Origin: Bacillus niameyensis
Lineage (GTDB): Bacteria; Bacillota; Bacilli; Bacillales; Bacillaceae_C
Reading direction: 5' to 3'
NCBI RefSeq assembly: GCF_001375535.1
Contig: NZ_LN831197.1
Span: forward strand, 3,482,129 to 3,546,128
Length of the DNA stretch: 64,000 nt
The notes under the pieces are model-generated. The model ran no database searches. It was not told where the DNA came from and saw only the letters and a list, made by a program, of their open reading frames with translations. A program made the translations under genes and the position numbers. Below are positions 9,001 through 17,965 of the stretch, in pieces; the first letter of the stretch is position 1, and every line of letters begins with the position of its first letter.

Positions 9001-10456
9001 GCAATTATATGAAATTAGAGACTTTAATTTATTTGAAGGTAATACGGACCCAATTAGGGGTTGGCAATCATTTGATTTCAATCAGAAGCATCCTATTAAA
9101 TCAGCCCATTTTATAAATGAGGGGGATTTTGCGGAGTACTTAACTCTTATAAACATTAATAATAACTCTATAGATCATGTACAAAGTGAATTACGAAATA
9201 ATAAAATAACTTATAAATTATTTAATGATAATACGGAAGTCAATCGCATTTCTATTGATGAGCCAAATGACATTCGTAACAGTAAGGTGACACTAATGGG
9301 GGATAAACCAATTATAAATTCAGTTTCGTTATCTACAAAGAGTGATAGGGTAGAAATAGGCCAACCATTAACTGCGACAATACATGCAACTGGAAAAAAC
9401 TTAACATATGCTTGGTATATCTATCACAATGATGAAAGAATAGAAGTGAAAAGATACTCATCAGATTTGAAAAATGTAACAATAAAGTTAGAAAAAGAAG
9501 GAACCTATTATTTAAAGGCTTATGCAAAAAATGAACAGGGACAAAAAGTGTCAGTGAATACAAGTCAAATAACTGTGTTTAAAGACAGTTATTTGCAAAC
9601 AAAAAAATATAAATCAATCTTTGATTTATATAATCATAAAGAGATTGCAAATAAAAGTCTTGACCAATTCGAGATAGATTTTAAGGACCCAACAATATTA
9701 AGTGTTAATAAGGATGACGTGATTTACGATTTATTAATTAAAACAAATAAGAAGTCTCCCTTATTGTATGTTATAGGTTCGGGTGCATACAATGCAAGTG
9801 AATTTAGCCCTCCTATTTTCCAACGTCATTCATGGTCTAAAGACTTAGATGCGAATGTTATTTATTATAATGATCCTACCCTATACTTAGGGGAAATTAA
9901 TTTAGGGTGGGGACAAGGTACCGAGCAAGACTTCTATATTGAAAGTTTAGCCACTATAATTATGCAGGTGGTAACAAATCTTAATATTGATAATGAAAAT
10001 ATTATATTTTATGGAAGTTCAGCAGGCGGATTTATGTCACTTATGTTAGGTGGATTCTTAAAAGGGAGTTCTGTATTAGTAAATAATCCACAAACTATTG
10101 TCCCGAATTATTATAAATCTTTTGTTAATGCTATGTATAAGGTTAGTTATCCGAATATGAAAGTCGAGGAAATCACTCAAAAGTTTAACGAAAGGTTAGA
10201 TGTAACCTCTTTTTATAAAAAAATTGGATATATGCCTAACATTTATTATTTGCAAAATGCAGCTTGTTTTCATGATATGGAAAATCATTATCAACCTTTT
10301 GTAAAAGGCTTGGAGGATTTCTTGAAGCTTGGGAAAAGCGGGCAATTTATTTCCCATTTATATTGGGATGAAAAAAGTCAACATAATCCTTTGGAAAAAG
10401 TAGAAACCTTAAATTCCTTAAGAAGGGCTACAGAATTATTTATAGATAAGGCATAA
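6083..10456 (+). CDS. Four-domain fusion: AsnB-like, heparinase II/III-type lyase, beta-sandwich, SSAGGF hydrolase
   Basis: The protein has 1457 residues, with AGGGGA seven bases before the ATG and no signal peptide. Residues 1-220 resemble a class II amidotransferase fold without an N-terminal cysteine (it starts MNKY), so glutamine hydrolysis is unlikely. Residues 230-500 resemble the asparagine synthetase ATP-pyrophosphatase domain, with PP-loop SLTAGIDSR near 243. Residues about 522-1060 match a heparinase II/III-type lyase: an alpha-toroid part with NHGIFQDQALMEL and a C-terminal part with HKHADDLAF near 822 and DSGRYNY. Residues 1075-1166 form a beta-sandwich found again in the genes at 16.7 and 26.2 kb. 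Residues 1180-1457 form a serine-hydrolase-like domain with GSSAGGF near 1311. The combined function is unknown; making and trimming a uronate-containing polymer is inferred. Confidence 0.75.
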   Translation: MNKYLSSLYRRGFLLTDIKKPQFTDSQTQQVIGNWKIEVISKYNLFFDPNILYSVSEKNGIKVIILGHVLNPFDGTISINNIANTLAVKKGISEGEFLDYLDQLSGRFVIFTDTSDCTEIYHDACATRSVYYDIENELTAISSHSMLIAELFDYKESKASVELMKHPDFKKIRYFPGVQSPFEEIRPLTPNTKYIIEKRDVQRIFPRKPLIIARDVNKEVKEIISIMQQQAKLLALDNKLSISLTAGIDSRVTYSIFKDVKGDIDYFTHTNKSNAESYNEDINIAKKMVSLSHSPYKVYEYGLDNEQVDMKDFYSIWKKNIGMNRGSVYLFKLYADEFPKDRLHIRSNLAEIGRVYYKRNKMKLSAKSLAKYYTRTSLRNDSEIINGFQAFIDITNFKSEFLYNYDFTDMFYWEHRMCLWHSLILLESDMAYDTHIIYNNRNLLSKILSIPYEIRNSSGLFLKIIQETWPELLAFPINGESPSLDRLNSKTPVSNKELFKRTQPDKATLSIAEMIMNNEVYLFKNWKPFKFADELQWDEDPYNDRTWKFYLHEIRMVSYLVNAYELTNERKYLEKAKWYIESWMRKNPSPEENVSDWSWSGHGTANRLLNLLYFWCYYKDVENIDNDFEMNFKRLLHTHGLFLANDNNYEDYNHGIFQDQALMELSVLFPEFTKSREWLKKSVDRLTMRMNKDFTINGVHKEHSPGYHLLVMKLFMSIKKFMDFYGVPYSDQIKNKFKHMQDFLAVLTDKDGRLPLLGDTGLSKVLRSIDESEIISEYWLNKVTRGKKGRSLKDSFFPYPEAGISVYKKQDIEWLFTSAFHSTVHKHADDLAFLLSVDKTDYFVDSGRYNYKEKDPYRKYFRSVFAHNTIAVDGKTYTLSKGQVGKSQIIDYGHSKTYTYVRGRHELYEGISIVRLLIQIDNGPIIIHDKIYSDKKHKYSQIFNIGVDVEITEKDKSSILLKSKIDDSFVHLKQLYEIRDFNLFEGNTDPIRGWQSFDFNQKHPIKSAHFINEGDFAEYLTLININNNSIDHVQSELRNNKITYKLFNDNTEVNRISIDEPNDIRNSKVTLMGDKPIINSVSLSTKSDRVEIGQPLTATIHATGKNLTYAWYIYHNDERIEVKRYSSDLKNVTIKLEKEGTYYLKAYAKNEQGQKVSVNTSQITVFKDSYLQTKKYKSIFDLYNHKEIANKSLDQFEIDFKDPTILSVNKDDVIYDLLIKTNKKSPLLYVIGSGAYNASEFSPPIFQRHSWSKDLDANVIYYNDPTLYLGEINLGWGQGTEQDFYIESLATIIMQVVTNLNIDNENIIFYGSSAGGFMSLMLGGFLKGSSVLVNNPQTIVPNYYKSFVNAMYKVSYPNMKVEEITQKFNERLDVTSFYKKIGYMPNIYYLQNAACFHDMENHYQPFVKGLEDFLKLGKSGQFISHLYWDEKSQHNPLEKVETLNSLRRATELFIDKA

Positions 10457-10458
10457 GG

Positions 10459-10501
10459 AAAAAAATGCCCTTAGGTAGATTTATATGATCTACTTAAGGG
10501 C
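10459..10501 (-). terminator. Terminator for the minus-strand lyase gene
   Basis: Arms at 10467-10480 and 10488-10501 pair over 14 bases with one mismatch. On the minus strand the hairpin is followed by a run of six T, so it mainly serves the lyase gene; it may also stop converging transcripts. Confidence 0.75.
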
Positions 10502-10550
10502 GGTACTCATTATGTGCTGTCCAAAGGATTTGCAATATACAAAGGACGAA

Positions 10551-12233
10551 TTACATTACAAATGAGAAATAATTCCCATCGATATTTAAACTTAATTGAC
10601 TATTTTCTAATTCAAAATGAATGTCGGTCACTCTTGTAGTTTCTTTCCCCAATCTAATTAAGGTTAAAAAATGAACTTTATTATTTTTTGCCATATATTC
10701 AAGTTTATGTGTTTTACTTAATTTACTGAAGGTTTCTGAAACAACAGCATTTGGCTTTTCTGTATTTCCTTTATGAATTGTTAATTTGTCTGGAGCAATT
10801 AGTTGTTCTATATGCACCTCATCATTTTGGGATTTTAACACGGTATGGTTTATGCCTTCCTTGACGATTTTTACCTTTGGACTCAATGTAAAGAATTGGC
10901 TACATTTTTGGACTGTCTTACTAGAAACTTTATCAAGTATAATCAAAACGTTGGGCTTAATAAAACAAATAGCTCGTTCAATTGATGTCCCTTCATAACC
11001 TAGATTAATCCCTTTCACATAATCATAGGTCCTGTTTGAGGAAAAGGCAGTAATAGAAATTCTATCCTTAACTACTTCTGGATCAGGGTGTACATAATTT
11101 TTGTTGTTTATAACAATCGTATTATGAGCCCTTGCGGATCGTACATATCCTCGTTCGGGAGAACTTCCATAGCTATGCTTTCCTGAATCAACAAAAATAT
11201 CGTGACCATTATAAAAGAGGTTAATTGATAAATCATCAAAGTGTTTATGAGTTAATGTACTGTAGCCACATACAAATGAAAGCCATGTTGAATTTATTGG
11301 ACTTTGATTATTCTTTGCTTGTAATATAGATATACCTGCCTCTAAATCAAAAAAAGAAGTATACTTCTTTTCCTTTCTGTTAAGTTTTTTATGGCTTGAA
11401 TCTCCAATCATCGGTAGATAACCATCTGGCTTCAGAATAAAGCTATAATATTCCGCAATTAATTTAAACTTACCTATAATCTCTTTACCAAGTGTTAGGT
11501 CATATTTATTCAGAAAGTCTTCAATAGAATGAAAAAGCCGTTCAACTACTAAGTGATATTCTGGGGAGTTTTCTAGGTGTACTCCTTTTGAACTGTAGCT
11601 ACTATAAAAGTTATCCTTCAATCTAAATAAACCTTTATTTTTCCAGTTATCTGCATTAGGGTAATTAAAAACAACACCGGCTTGAATCAATGCTCGATCC
11701 ATCATAATACCATGATTGTTTTTTCTGTAGTATGTATCCTTGTATAAAAATTCTGCATGTTTAATGATTAGTTCATCAAGATCAGGAAAAGGTAAGTTAA
11801 TTCTCTTAAGACATAAAAATAGATATATTAAATTATGTGTTCTGTATGCGGAAGTATGGTCATACCAAATAAATTTGTTATCTTTATCATTTGAATCAAA
11901 TTCTAGCCAATCCTTGACAATTTTGATAGCCTTTTTCAAGTAAATAGTGTCATTAGTCGCTTCAAAGGCATTTCCTAGATAACTAATTGGCATTAAAGAA
12001 TGAAGGTATAATTGATAGGTATTGGAACTAACATAATGTTTATAATCCCAATCGATTCCATTGCTAAAATCTAAGATATCGAGTGATTCTTGGAGTACAA
12101 AGTGATTATCTAGGATTAATTGTGCATTTTTTTCAGTATTACTATTCGCATCAGTTAATCTTAAAATATTGTCAAGATTTATTACTCCAAATTCATTTAA
12201 TATATCTTGGTTTAACTTTAAAAGATTTGTCAA
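10551..12233 (-). CDS. Heparinase II/III family polysaccharide lyase
   Basis: The protein has 560 residues. It starts at TTG with GAGGGAG nine bases upstream on the minus strand. The N-terminal half is an alpha-helical toroid (KNNHGIMMDRALIQAGVVF; ENSPEYHLVVERLFHSIEDF). The C-terminal half is the heparinase II/III beta-sandwich, with HKHFDDLSINLFYNG near residue 330, DSGKHSYG and SARAHNTIVINN. These match the lyase part of the convergent fusion gene, so the two are paralogues. No signal peptide is visible, so it may act inside the cell or leave by another route. Lyases of this group cleave uronic-acid-containing chains by beta-elimination. With the UDP-ManNAcA pathway nearby, a ManNAcA-containing polymer is a plausible substrate; this is inference. 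Confidence 0.82.
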   Translation of the reverse strand: MTNLLKLNQDILNEFGVINLDNILRLTDANSNTEKNAQLILDNHFVLQESLDILDFSNGIDWDYKHYVSSNTYQLYLHSLMPISYLGNAFEATNDTIYLKKAIKIVKDWLEFDSNDKDNKFIWYDHTSAYRTHNLIYLFLCLKRINLPFPDLDELIIKHAEFLYKDTYYRKNNHGIMMDRALIQAGVVFNYPNADNWKNKGLFRLKDNFYSSYSSKGVHLENSPEYHLVVERLFHSIEDFLNKYDLTLGKEIIGKFKLIAEYYSFILKPDGYLPMIGDSSHKKLNRKEKKYTSFFDLEAGISILQAKNNQSPINSTWLSFVCGYSTLTHKHFDDLSINLFYNGHDIFVDSGKHSYGSSPERGYVRSARAHNTIVINNKNYVHPDPEVVKDRISITAFSSNRTYDYVKGINLGYEGTSIERAICFIKPNVLIILDKVSSKTVQKCSQFFTLSPKVKIVKEGINHTVLKSQNDEVHIEQLIAPDKLTIHKGNTEKPNAVVSETFSKLSKTHKLEYMAKNNKVHFLTLIRLGKETTRVTDIHFELENSQLSLNIDGNYFSFVM

Positions 12234-12335
12234 ATTCTATTCGCTCCCTCTAATAATGATACATTTATATTAACATATCATCAAAAAATGCTGAATCAAT
12301 GAGCTGAGAATAATCTCCCTTGCTTGTACGAGATT

Positions 12336-12497
12336 ATGAGGGTTAGCAACAGACTCTTTTTACAAACAGAAAAAAGCGAACTAGGAGAAAAGCATTGCTT
12401 CAAAAAGCTAAGGAAGGTACAAGAAGAGTTGGAAAACAAGGACTTTAAAGAATTTCCTAATCTCATAACCATAGCAAAGAAATTAAAAGAGACTTGA
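12336..12497 (+). CDS. Possible small ORF (53 residues), doubtful
   Basis: An ATG-started frame in the gap after the lyase gene encodes about 53 charged residues (with KLRKVQEELENKDFKEF) that look helical. No good ribosome site precedes it and no family is recognised. It could be a remnant of a larger gene. The surrounding 400 bases otherwise hold only a strong terminator-like hairpin and the promoter region of the exporter operon. Confidence 0.2.
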   Translation: MRVSNRLFLQTEKSELGEKHCFKKLRKVQEELENKDFKEFPNLITIAKKLKET

Positions 12498-12567
12498 GAT
12501 ACGTATAAAGAGTTTCAAAAGATGCCAAATTAATATATTATGGAACCAACAATTCTAGTATTTCAAA

Positions 12568-12601
12568 TAAAAAATGGAAGGATGCTCTCTTCCATTTTTT
12601 G
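12568..12601 (+). terminator. Strong intrinsic terminator before the exporter operon
   Basis: A stem with arms around 12569-12580 and 12589-12600 closes an 8-base loop. It has A-rich 5-prime and T6 3-prime flanks, so it could work in both directions and insulate the exporter genes from upstream transcription. Confidence 0.75.
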
Positions 12602-12720
12602 TTTAAAATACTTTATTCGATAGAAGTTCAATTTGTGTTATTATATAATAGGTATTTTAAGATATTATTACCTCTTGGATTTGGCAAAAAATGTACTCAA
12701 CGAAGGAAGTAGACATTATA

Positions 12721-13524
12721 ATGAGATTTGTTATTCAGATAATAAAAGAACAATTGTCCAATTTTAGTTTAATACTGAGATTAGCAAGTTTTGATATTAA
12801 AGGTATGTATCAGATGCATTATTTAGGAGTACTATGGCAGTTTTTAAACCCAGCAATTCAAATTGGAGCTTATTGGTTTGTCTTTGGAATTGGTATTAGA
12901 AGCGGCCGTCCAGTAGATGATATCCCATTTTTTGTTTGGTTGTTTGTAGGGTTAGTTCCGTGGTTTTTTATTAATCCATCGATAACACAAGGATCTAATA
13001 GTATTTATACTAAAGTGAACTTAGTTTCAAAAATGAAATTTCCAGTTAGTGTGCTTCCCACAATTACGATTATGAAAAATATGTATAATTTCTTAATGAT
13101 GTCAATTATTTTAGTGTTAATTCTTGCCTTAAATAAAATTAATCCAGGAATTTATTTATTACAATTACCTTATTATGTTTTTGCATTGTTAGCCTTTTTA
13201 TTCTCAATGACTTTATTGTGTTCAACTATATCGGTTATGATAAGGGACTTTCAAACAGCGATTAATTCAATGATCAGAATGTTATTCTTTTTAACTCCGA
13301 TAGTATGGAATGCAAGTAGGCTAGATCCCCAACTATTAAATATATTAAAACTCAATCCAATTTATTATTTGATTGATGGGTTTAGAAATACCATTTTGTT
13401 TAAAACCTGGTTCTTTGAGGACCTTGGATTGACTTTTTATTTTTGGAGTATAACATTATTAATTTTATTTATTGGTTCTTATATGCATATAAAATTCAGA
13501 GATAAATTTGTTGATTATTTGTAA
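12721..13524 (+). CDS. tagG: ABC-2 type polysaccharide/teichoic acid export permease (TagG-like)
   Basis: This is an integral membrane permease of about 267 residues with six predicted hydrophobic segments. The N-terminus (FSLILRLASFDIKGMYQMHY) and the stretch IQIGAYWFVFGIGIRSG are typical of TagG and other Wzm-type permeases. The start at 12721 is preferred because the protein then begins as TagG proteins do and AAGGAAG lies 11 bases upstream; an in-frame ATG at 12691 would add ten residues but has a poor ribosome site. A TATAAT at 12644-12649 may be the promoter. The ATPase gene follows after 15 bases. Together they would move a lipid-linked polymer across the membrane. Confidence 0.85.
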   Translation: MRFVIQIIKEQLSNFSLILRLASFDIKGMYQMHYLGVLWQFLNPAIQIGAYWFVFGIGIRSGRPVDDIPFFVWLFVGLVPWFFINPSITQGSNSIYTKVNLVSKMKFPVSVLPTITIMKNMYNFLMMSIILVLILALNKINPGIYLLQLPYYVFALLAFLFSMTLLCSTISVMIRDFQTAINSMIRMLFFLTPIVWNASRLDPQLLNILKLNPIYYLIDGFRNTILFKTWFFEDLGLTFYFWSITLLILFIGSYMHIKFRDKFVDYL

Positions 13525-13539
13525 TGGAGGCTTAAAAAA

Positions 13540-15171
13540 ATGAAGCCAAAAGTAAAACTGGAAGGCATATCGAAGACTTACCAGTTGTATAATAAAAGGT
13601 CTGATAAAATTCGGGATATTTTTCTCCCAAACAAAAGGAAAAATAATCGAACATTTCATGCTTTAAAAAATGTAAGTTTTGAAATATTTGAAGGAGAAAC
13701 AGTTGGGATTGTGGGGATTAATGGATCAGGTAAATCCACACTTTCCAACATTTTAGCCGAGGTTATTCCACCATCTTCAGGAAATATGGAGATTAACGGT
13801 GAAACTTCACTTATTGCTATTAGTGCAGGGTTAAATAATCAATTATCTGGCTTAGAAAATATTAAGTTAAAATGTTTGATGCTTGGATTGAAGAAAGATG
13901 AGATTTCAGAGTTAACGCCTCAAATTATTGAGTTTGCGGATATTGGACAATTTATTGAACAACCTGTAAAAAACTACTCTAGCGGCATGAAGTCTAGGCT
14001 TGGTTTTGCCATTTCTGCTTACACTAATCCGGATATTCTAATAGTAGATGAAGCACTATCCGTAGGCGATAAGACGTTTTATAAAAAATGTGTAGACAAG
14101 ATTGACGAATTTAAAGCTAGTGGGAAAACTATTATATTTATCAGCCATTCTATAGGGCAAATGCGATCAATTTGTGATAGGGTTCTTTGGCTACATTATG
14201 GTAGTTTAAAGGAATTCGGAAATTCCAAAGAAGTTCTTGATAAATATGATGAATTTATTAAATGGTTTAATACTCTTTCAAAAGAAGAAAAGGGAAAATA
14301 TAAAAGAGAAAAGCTAAATGAACAATCTGTGATAAATACAAATGAATTTATTAGTCGGAGAAGTAAAAGTAAAGTCTCCAACAGAGGATTCATTGTGCAA
14401 GTTTGCGTGTTACTTATGCTTACTCTTTTTAGTGCTCTCTTCATGTTTGTAGATAAGTCACCATTAGCTATCTACAAAGGTATTTATGATCGATTTGATG
14501 ATTCCAGTCCAAGTACAGATAATCTAGGGGAAGAAAAAAATTACGAACCCGAAATAAATAAGATCGATAAAGAAGGAAATATAGTTACACGATCAGCTAT
14601 TCTTTATGAGGATGAGCAAATGACAAGACAGATGGAATCAGTACAATTCTCTGAACCTGTTTATGTCATTGAACAAATCGATAATGTATATAAAGTGAAT
14701 TATCAGGATGAAACGGCTTATATAAATTTCGATGATGTTTCATTGTCCAACACTTTTGCTAGTATAGCAGATATAAGGACAATAGATTTTTACCCTATCT
14801 TACCTGCATCACTACAATCGTCCTATGAATTCTTTATGGCTCATGTAGGTTTAGATTATGAAACAATTAAAGGAAAACTTAGAGGATTGACCGAGGAAAC
14901 GGAAGATCAGGGTCTTACAGTTCTTACTTATGGGAATTATGATATAAGTTTGCGCTTTAATAAAGATAACGTAGCAACCAATGTAATAGTTGAAAATATT
15001 CAAAATGATAATGAATTTCTAAATGAGTTGCGTTCACAAGCAAATGTTCAATCTAAAGACGGAAAGATGTTTACTTTGAATATTGAGGGATTCGATGTAT
15101 TCGTAGATATAGACAAGCAGATATTAGAACTTACACTACAGAAGAATAACGATGATTCAGGCACTCCATAA
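13540..15171 (+). CDS. tagH: Teichoic acid/polysaccharide export ATPase with extracytoplasmic tail (TagH-like)
   Basis: The protein has 543 residues, with GGAGG nine bases before the ATG. The ABC ATPase domain has Walker [10 protein letters not shown] (about 59-67), signature [11 protein letters not shown] (about 146) and Walker [10 protein letters not shown] (about 166). A single membrane segment at about 283-304 ([17 protein letters not shown]) separates it from a C-terminal extracellular part with an SH3-like stretch ([24 protein letters not shown]) and a further alpha/beta domain. This layout and length match Bacillus TagH rather than plain Wzt. It powers the neighbouring permease. The external tail may touch the wall or its ligation enzymes; that is inference. 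Confidence 0.88.
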   Translation: MKPKVKLEGISKTYQLYNKRSDKIRDIFLPNKRKNNRTFHALKNVSFEIFEGETVGIVGINGSGKSTLSNILAEVIPPSSGNMEINGETSLIAISAGLNNQLSGLENIKLKCLMLGLKKDEISELTPQIIEFADIGQFIEQPVKNYSSGMKSRLGFAISAYTNPDILIVDEALSVGDKTFYKKCVDKIDEFKASGKTIIFISHSIGQMRSICDRVLWLHYGSLKEFGNSKEVLDKYDEFIKWFNTLSKEEKGKYKREKLNEQSVINTNEFISRRSKSKVSNRGFIVQVCVLLMLTLFSALFMFVDKSPLAIYKGIYDRFDDSSPSTDNLGEEKNYEPEINKIDKEGNIVTRSAILYEDEQMTRQMESVQFSEPVYVIEQIDNVYKVNYQDETAYINFDDVSLSNTFASIADIRTIDFYPILPASLQSSYEFFMAHVGLDYETIKGKLRGLTEETEDQGLTVLTYGNYDISLRFNKDNVATNVIVENIQNDNEFLNELRSQANVQSKDGKMFTLNIEGFDVFVDIDKQILELTLQKNNDDSGTP

Positions 15172-15192
15172 TTCTCTGGAGGCCTTTTTTTC
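15159..15192 (+). terminator. Terminator overlapping the tagH stop
   Basis: A short stem (GGC-A-CTCC pairing with GGAGGCC) spans the stop codon and is followed by T7, a good intrinsic terminator for the exporter operon. Confidence 0.7.
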
Positions 15193-15403
15193 TTAATCAG
15201 TCTGACTTGTGAGATTCTGCGTTTCATGATCTAGTCCATAAGCAGTCAATCCTTTATATCTTTTATTTCATGATATTATTTGATACTATAGACTTTAGTC
15301 ATATCATGGCCTTTTTTGTCCATATTAGTCGACAACGACTCCTCCCACTGTTATGTATTATTTTTACTTACACAAATTACTAAATAAGGAACGTGATCAA
15401 TTA

Positions 15404-16495
15404 ATGAAAAAGGTAATGGTAGTATTCGGGACAAGACCCGAAGCTATAAAGATGTGCCCTTTAGTAAAAGAATTAAAAACTCGTGATCAATTAGAGACAA
15501 TTGTTTGTGTTACAGGGCAGCATCGTGAAATGTTAGATCAAGTTCTGGAGGCATTTCATGTAGAGCCAGATTATGATCTATCCATTATGAAATCGAAACA
15601 AACATTATTCGATGTTACAGTAAACATTTTGGAAAAAATGAAATCTGTTTTGGAAGAAGTTCAACCAGATGTCGTTTTAGTTCATGGAGATACTTCAACA
15701 ACGTTCGTAACAGCGTTAGCATGTTTTTATTTACAGATTCCTGTGGGACATGTTGAGGCAGGATTAAGAACGTATAATATTTACTCTCCTTATCCTGAGG
15801 AATTTAATCGTCAAGCTGTTGGAATCGTTGCAAAATATCATTTTGCACCAACGGAAATGTCGAAAGAAAATCTCGTTAAAGAAGGTAAAGACCCTGCTAC
15901 AATTTACGTTACGGGAAATACCGCGATTGATGCTCTTAAAACAACTGTTGGAGAAGCATATACTCATGAACAGTTAGACTGGGTTGGGGATAGTAAATTG
16001 ATTATGATTACTGCCCATAGAAGGGAAAACCTCGGCGAACCTATGAAGAACATGTTCAGAGCTATCAAAAGAATTGTAGACGAACATCCTGATATTAAAG
16101 CGATCTACCCAATACATATGAATCCAGTAGTAAGAGAAGCAGCAAACGAAATATTAGGGGACTGTGATCGTATCCGAATTATTGAGCCTTTAGAGGTTAT
16201 CGACTTCCACAACTTCCTTTCTAGATCATACATGATCTTAACGGATAGTGGAGGTATTCAGGAAGAAGCTCCGAGCCTTGGTAAGCCTGTTTTGGTTATG
16301 CGCGACACAACTGAACGCCCTGAAGGTATCGCTGCAGGTACATTAAAACTTGTTGGAACTGATGAAGAGGTTATTTATAAAACATTTAAGTTGTTACTAG
16401 AGAATCAAGCTGAGTACGAAAAAATGAGCCATGCAAGCAATCCTTACGGTGATGGATTGGCAAGTAAACGAATAGCAGATATATTAGAAGGGTAA
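15404..16495 (+). CDS. mnaA: UDP-N-acetylglucosamine 2-epimerase (non-hydrolysing)
   Basis: The protein has 363 residues from the ATG at 15404; an upstream in-frame ATG at 15353 would add a non-conserved 17-residue leader. Family motifs are clear: VFGTRPEAIKMCPLV at the N-terminus, VHGDTSTTF, HVEAGLRTYNIYSPYPEEFNR, TAHRRENLGEP and DSGGIQEEAPSLGKPVLVMR near the C-terminus. The enzyme interconverts UDP-GlcNAc and UDP-ManNAc in the cytoplasm. UDP-ManNAc can feed the teichoic acid linkage unit and, with the dehydrogenase at the start of the window, UDP-ManNAcA for a uronic-acid polymer. It appears to be a single-gene unit ended by a near-ideal terminator. Confidence 0.92.
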   Translation: MKKVMVVFGTRPEAIKMCPLVKELKTRDQLETIVCVTGQHREMLDQVLEAFHVEPDYDLSIMKSKQTLFDVTVNILEKMKSVLEEVQPDVVLVHGDTSTTFVTALACFYLQIPVGHVEAGLRTYNIYSPYPEEFNRQAVGIVAKYHFAPTEMSKENLVKEGKDPATIYVTGNTAIDALKTTVGEAYTHEQLDWVGDSKLIMITAHRRENLGEPMKNMFRAIKRIVDEHPDIKAIYPIHMNPVVREAANEILGDCDRIRIIEPLEVIDFHNFLSRSYMILTDSGGIQEEAPSLGKPVLVMRDTTERPEGIAAGTLKLVGTDEEVIYKTFKLLLENQAEYEKMSHASNPYGDGLASKRIADILEG

Positions 16496-16526
16496 CTTCT
16501 AACGTACCAGCATTTTATACAACATA

Positions 16527-16577
16527 TTTAAAAATACCCTAACAGAAATCTTTTGAACTGTTAGGGTATTTTTAAAT
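16527..16577 (+). terminator. Terminator of mnaA
   Basis: A perfect 19-bp stem (16527-16545 with 16558-16576) closes a 12-base loop with A/T flanks that give T tracts on both strands, so it is likely bidirectional. Confidence 0.85.
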
Positions 16578-16743
16578 TATACAGGCAATTATTTTTTGAA
16601 AAAGTGTTTTTTCCATTAGTTAAGAGAGATTAGACAGTGAAACTAATATCTATTTTTAATTATGAATTGATAGTTAAGTTTGATTTATCTTTAAAGTAAA
16701 AGTTTGGTAAACTAATAGTCAATCATACTAATGGAGGTTTATT

Positions 16744-17739
16744 ATGTCAGTTTTTAAGAATGAGGAAGTATTTAATGGAGAAGTAGATGTGAAATATCTT
16801 TTTCAAAAGTCCTATACAAAGACAGATGGATTAGTTATCGTATTCTCAGCTTTTCAAGCTGAAGGTAAACCCGCTAATTATAATTATGTTCGAACTTTAG
16901 AGGAATTTGACTGCAATAAACTTTATATATTAGATGATTTTGGTGAGGCTCCTTCTTATTATCTATGCAATAGTAGAGAGTTTTCTATTGAGCGATCGGT
17001 TATAGCGCTTATTCGTAAAATTGTGAAGGAAAATGAAATTAGTAAGATTATATCAAGTGGTTCGAGTAAAGGGGGATTCGCGGCTTTATATTACGGCATA
17101 AAATATGGCTTTGATCATGTTATTTCAGCTTCTCCTCAATATTTATTAGGAGACTACCTTCTTGAACAAGCAGAGGCAAAACAAGTTGGAAAAAAGGTTG
17201 TCGAATTTATAAGTGGAGGTACCGAGGCAGAGGATCACGAATATCTTAATAATATAATGGCAAGTATGATACGTGAAACGAAAAATAACCCAGACATATT
17301 TATACATTTAGGAGTAGGAGAGCATCATTATCGAAATCATGTTATACCGATGATAAAGTTATTTGATGAAATAGGAATAGCATATGAATTAAATTTGGGA
17401 AGTTACGATAAACACAGTGATGTTTTGATCCATTTCCCTCCTCTGTTGAAAGAGAAAATTAGAGAACTATTGAAATTTCCACTTATATCTTTAGAACAGA
17501 TAAATAGGGAAGAGAATAAGCAAGACACACTTTATGAGTTTAAAGTTACCACTGAAATGAAAAATAAAGTAGCCTGGTATGTTTATAAAGATAACAAAAT
17601 CATTGATAAATTTGGATATGCGAAAAATAAGACTATCAAATTATCATTTAAGGAAAAAGGAAAGTATATGGTTAAAGTATTTGTGAAAAATGAGGGAAAC
17701 TTAAAGGTTTCCACAATTACTAACTCTATAACGGTTTGA
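16744..17739 (+). CDS. Asp2-like alpha/beta hydrolase with C-terminal beta-sandwich domain
   Basis: The protein has 331 residues, with GGAGG six bases before the ATG. Residues 1-240 look like an alpha/beta hydrolase with nucleophile elbow GSSKGGF at about 106-112 and a late histidine-rich segment (GVGEHHYRNHV). This pattern is similar to accessory-secretion Asp2-type proteins and putative polysaccharide acyl-esterases or transferases. Residues about 263-331 form a small beta-sandwich (VAWYVYKDNKIIDKFGY; EKGKYMVKVFVKNE) that recurs in the 1457-residue fusion and in the lipoprotein at 26.2 kb. No signal peptide is seen. It stands alone, isolated by a terminator upstream. A role in acylating or de-acylating the surface polymer is inference. 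Confidence 0.65.
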   Translation: MSVFKNEEVFNGEVDVKYLFQKSYTKTDGLVIVFSAFQAEGKPANYNYVRTLEEFDCNKLYILDDFGEAPSYYLCNSREFSIERSVIALIRKIVKENEISKIISSGSSKGGFAALYYGIKYGFDHVISASPQYLLGDYLLEQAEAKQVGKKVVEFISGGTEAEDHEYLNNIMASMIRETKNNPDIFIHLGVGEHHYRNHVIPMIKLFDEIGIAYELNLGSYDKHSDVLIHFPPLLKEKIRELLKFPLISLEQINREENKQDTLYEFKVTTEMKNKVAWYVYKDNKIIDKFGYAKNKTIKLSFKEKGKYMVKVFVKNEGNLKVSTITNSITV

Positions 17740-17965
17740 GGTATAACATGCGGTTAGACTATTAATGAAGGAGCAATGCTGAAAACAAAAGGCTAACTAA
17801 ACTAAGTTAGTGTTATTGAAGTTTTTCTATTCTTCGGACATTGAAACTTTCCTATATAGCATTTTAAGTAGTGATCTACTCTCATCTTATCTTTCATTTA
17901 TATAGATGTGTATTATTTAAGTATCAGAAAAAATAGATAAATTTCTACAATATGGGGGAATATTT
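17740..17965. other. Gap with no recognised gene
   Basis: The 226 bases between the hydrolase and the next gene are AT-rich, with no recognisable ORF or terminator. A GGGGG tract near 17953 is the ribosome site of the next gene. Confidence 0.4.

Noticed and set aside
12336..12497. Confident small gene
   Set aside because: No ribosome site or recognised family; kept only as a low-confidence entry.
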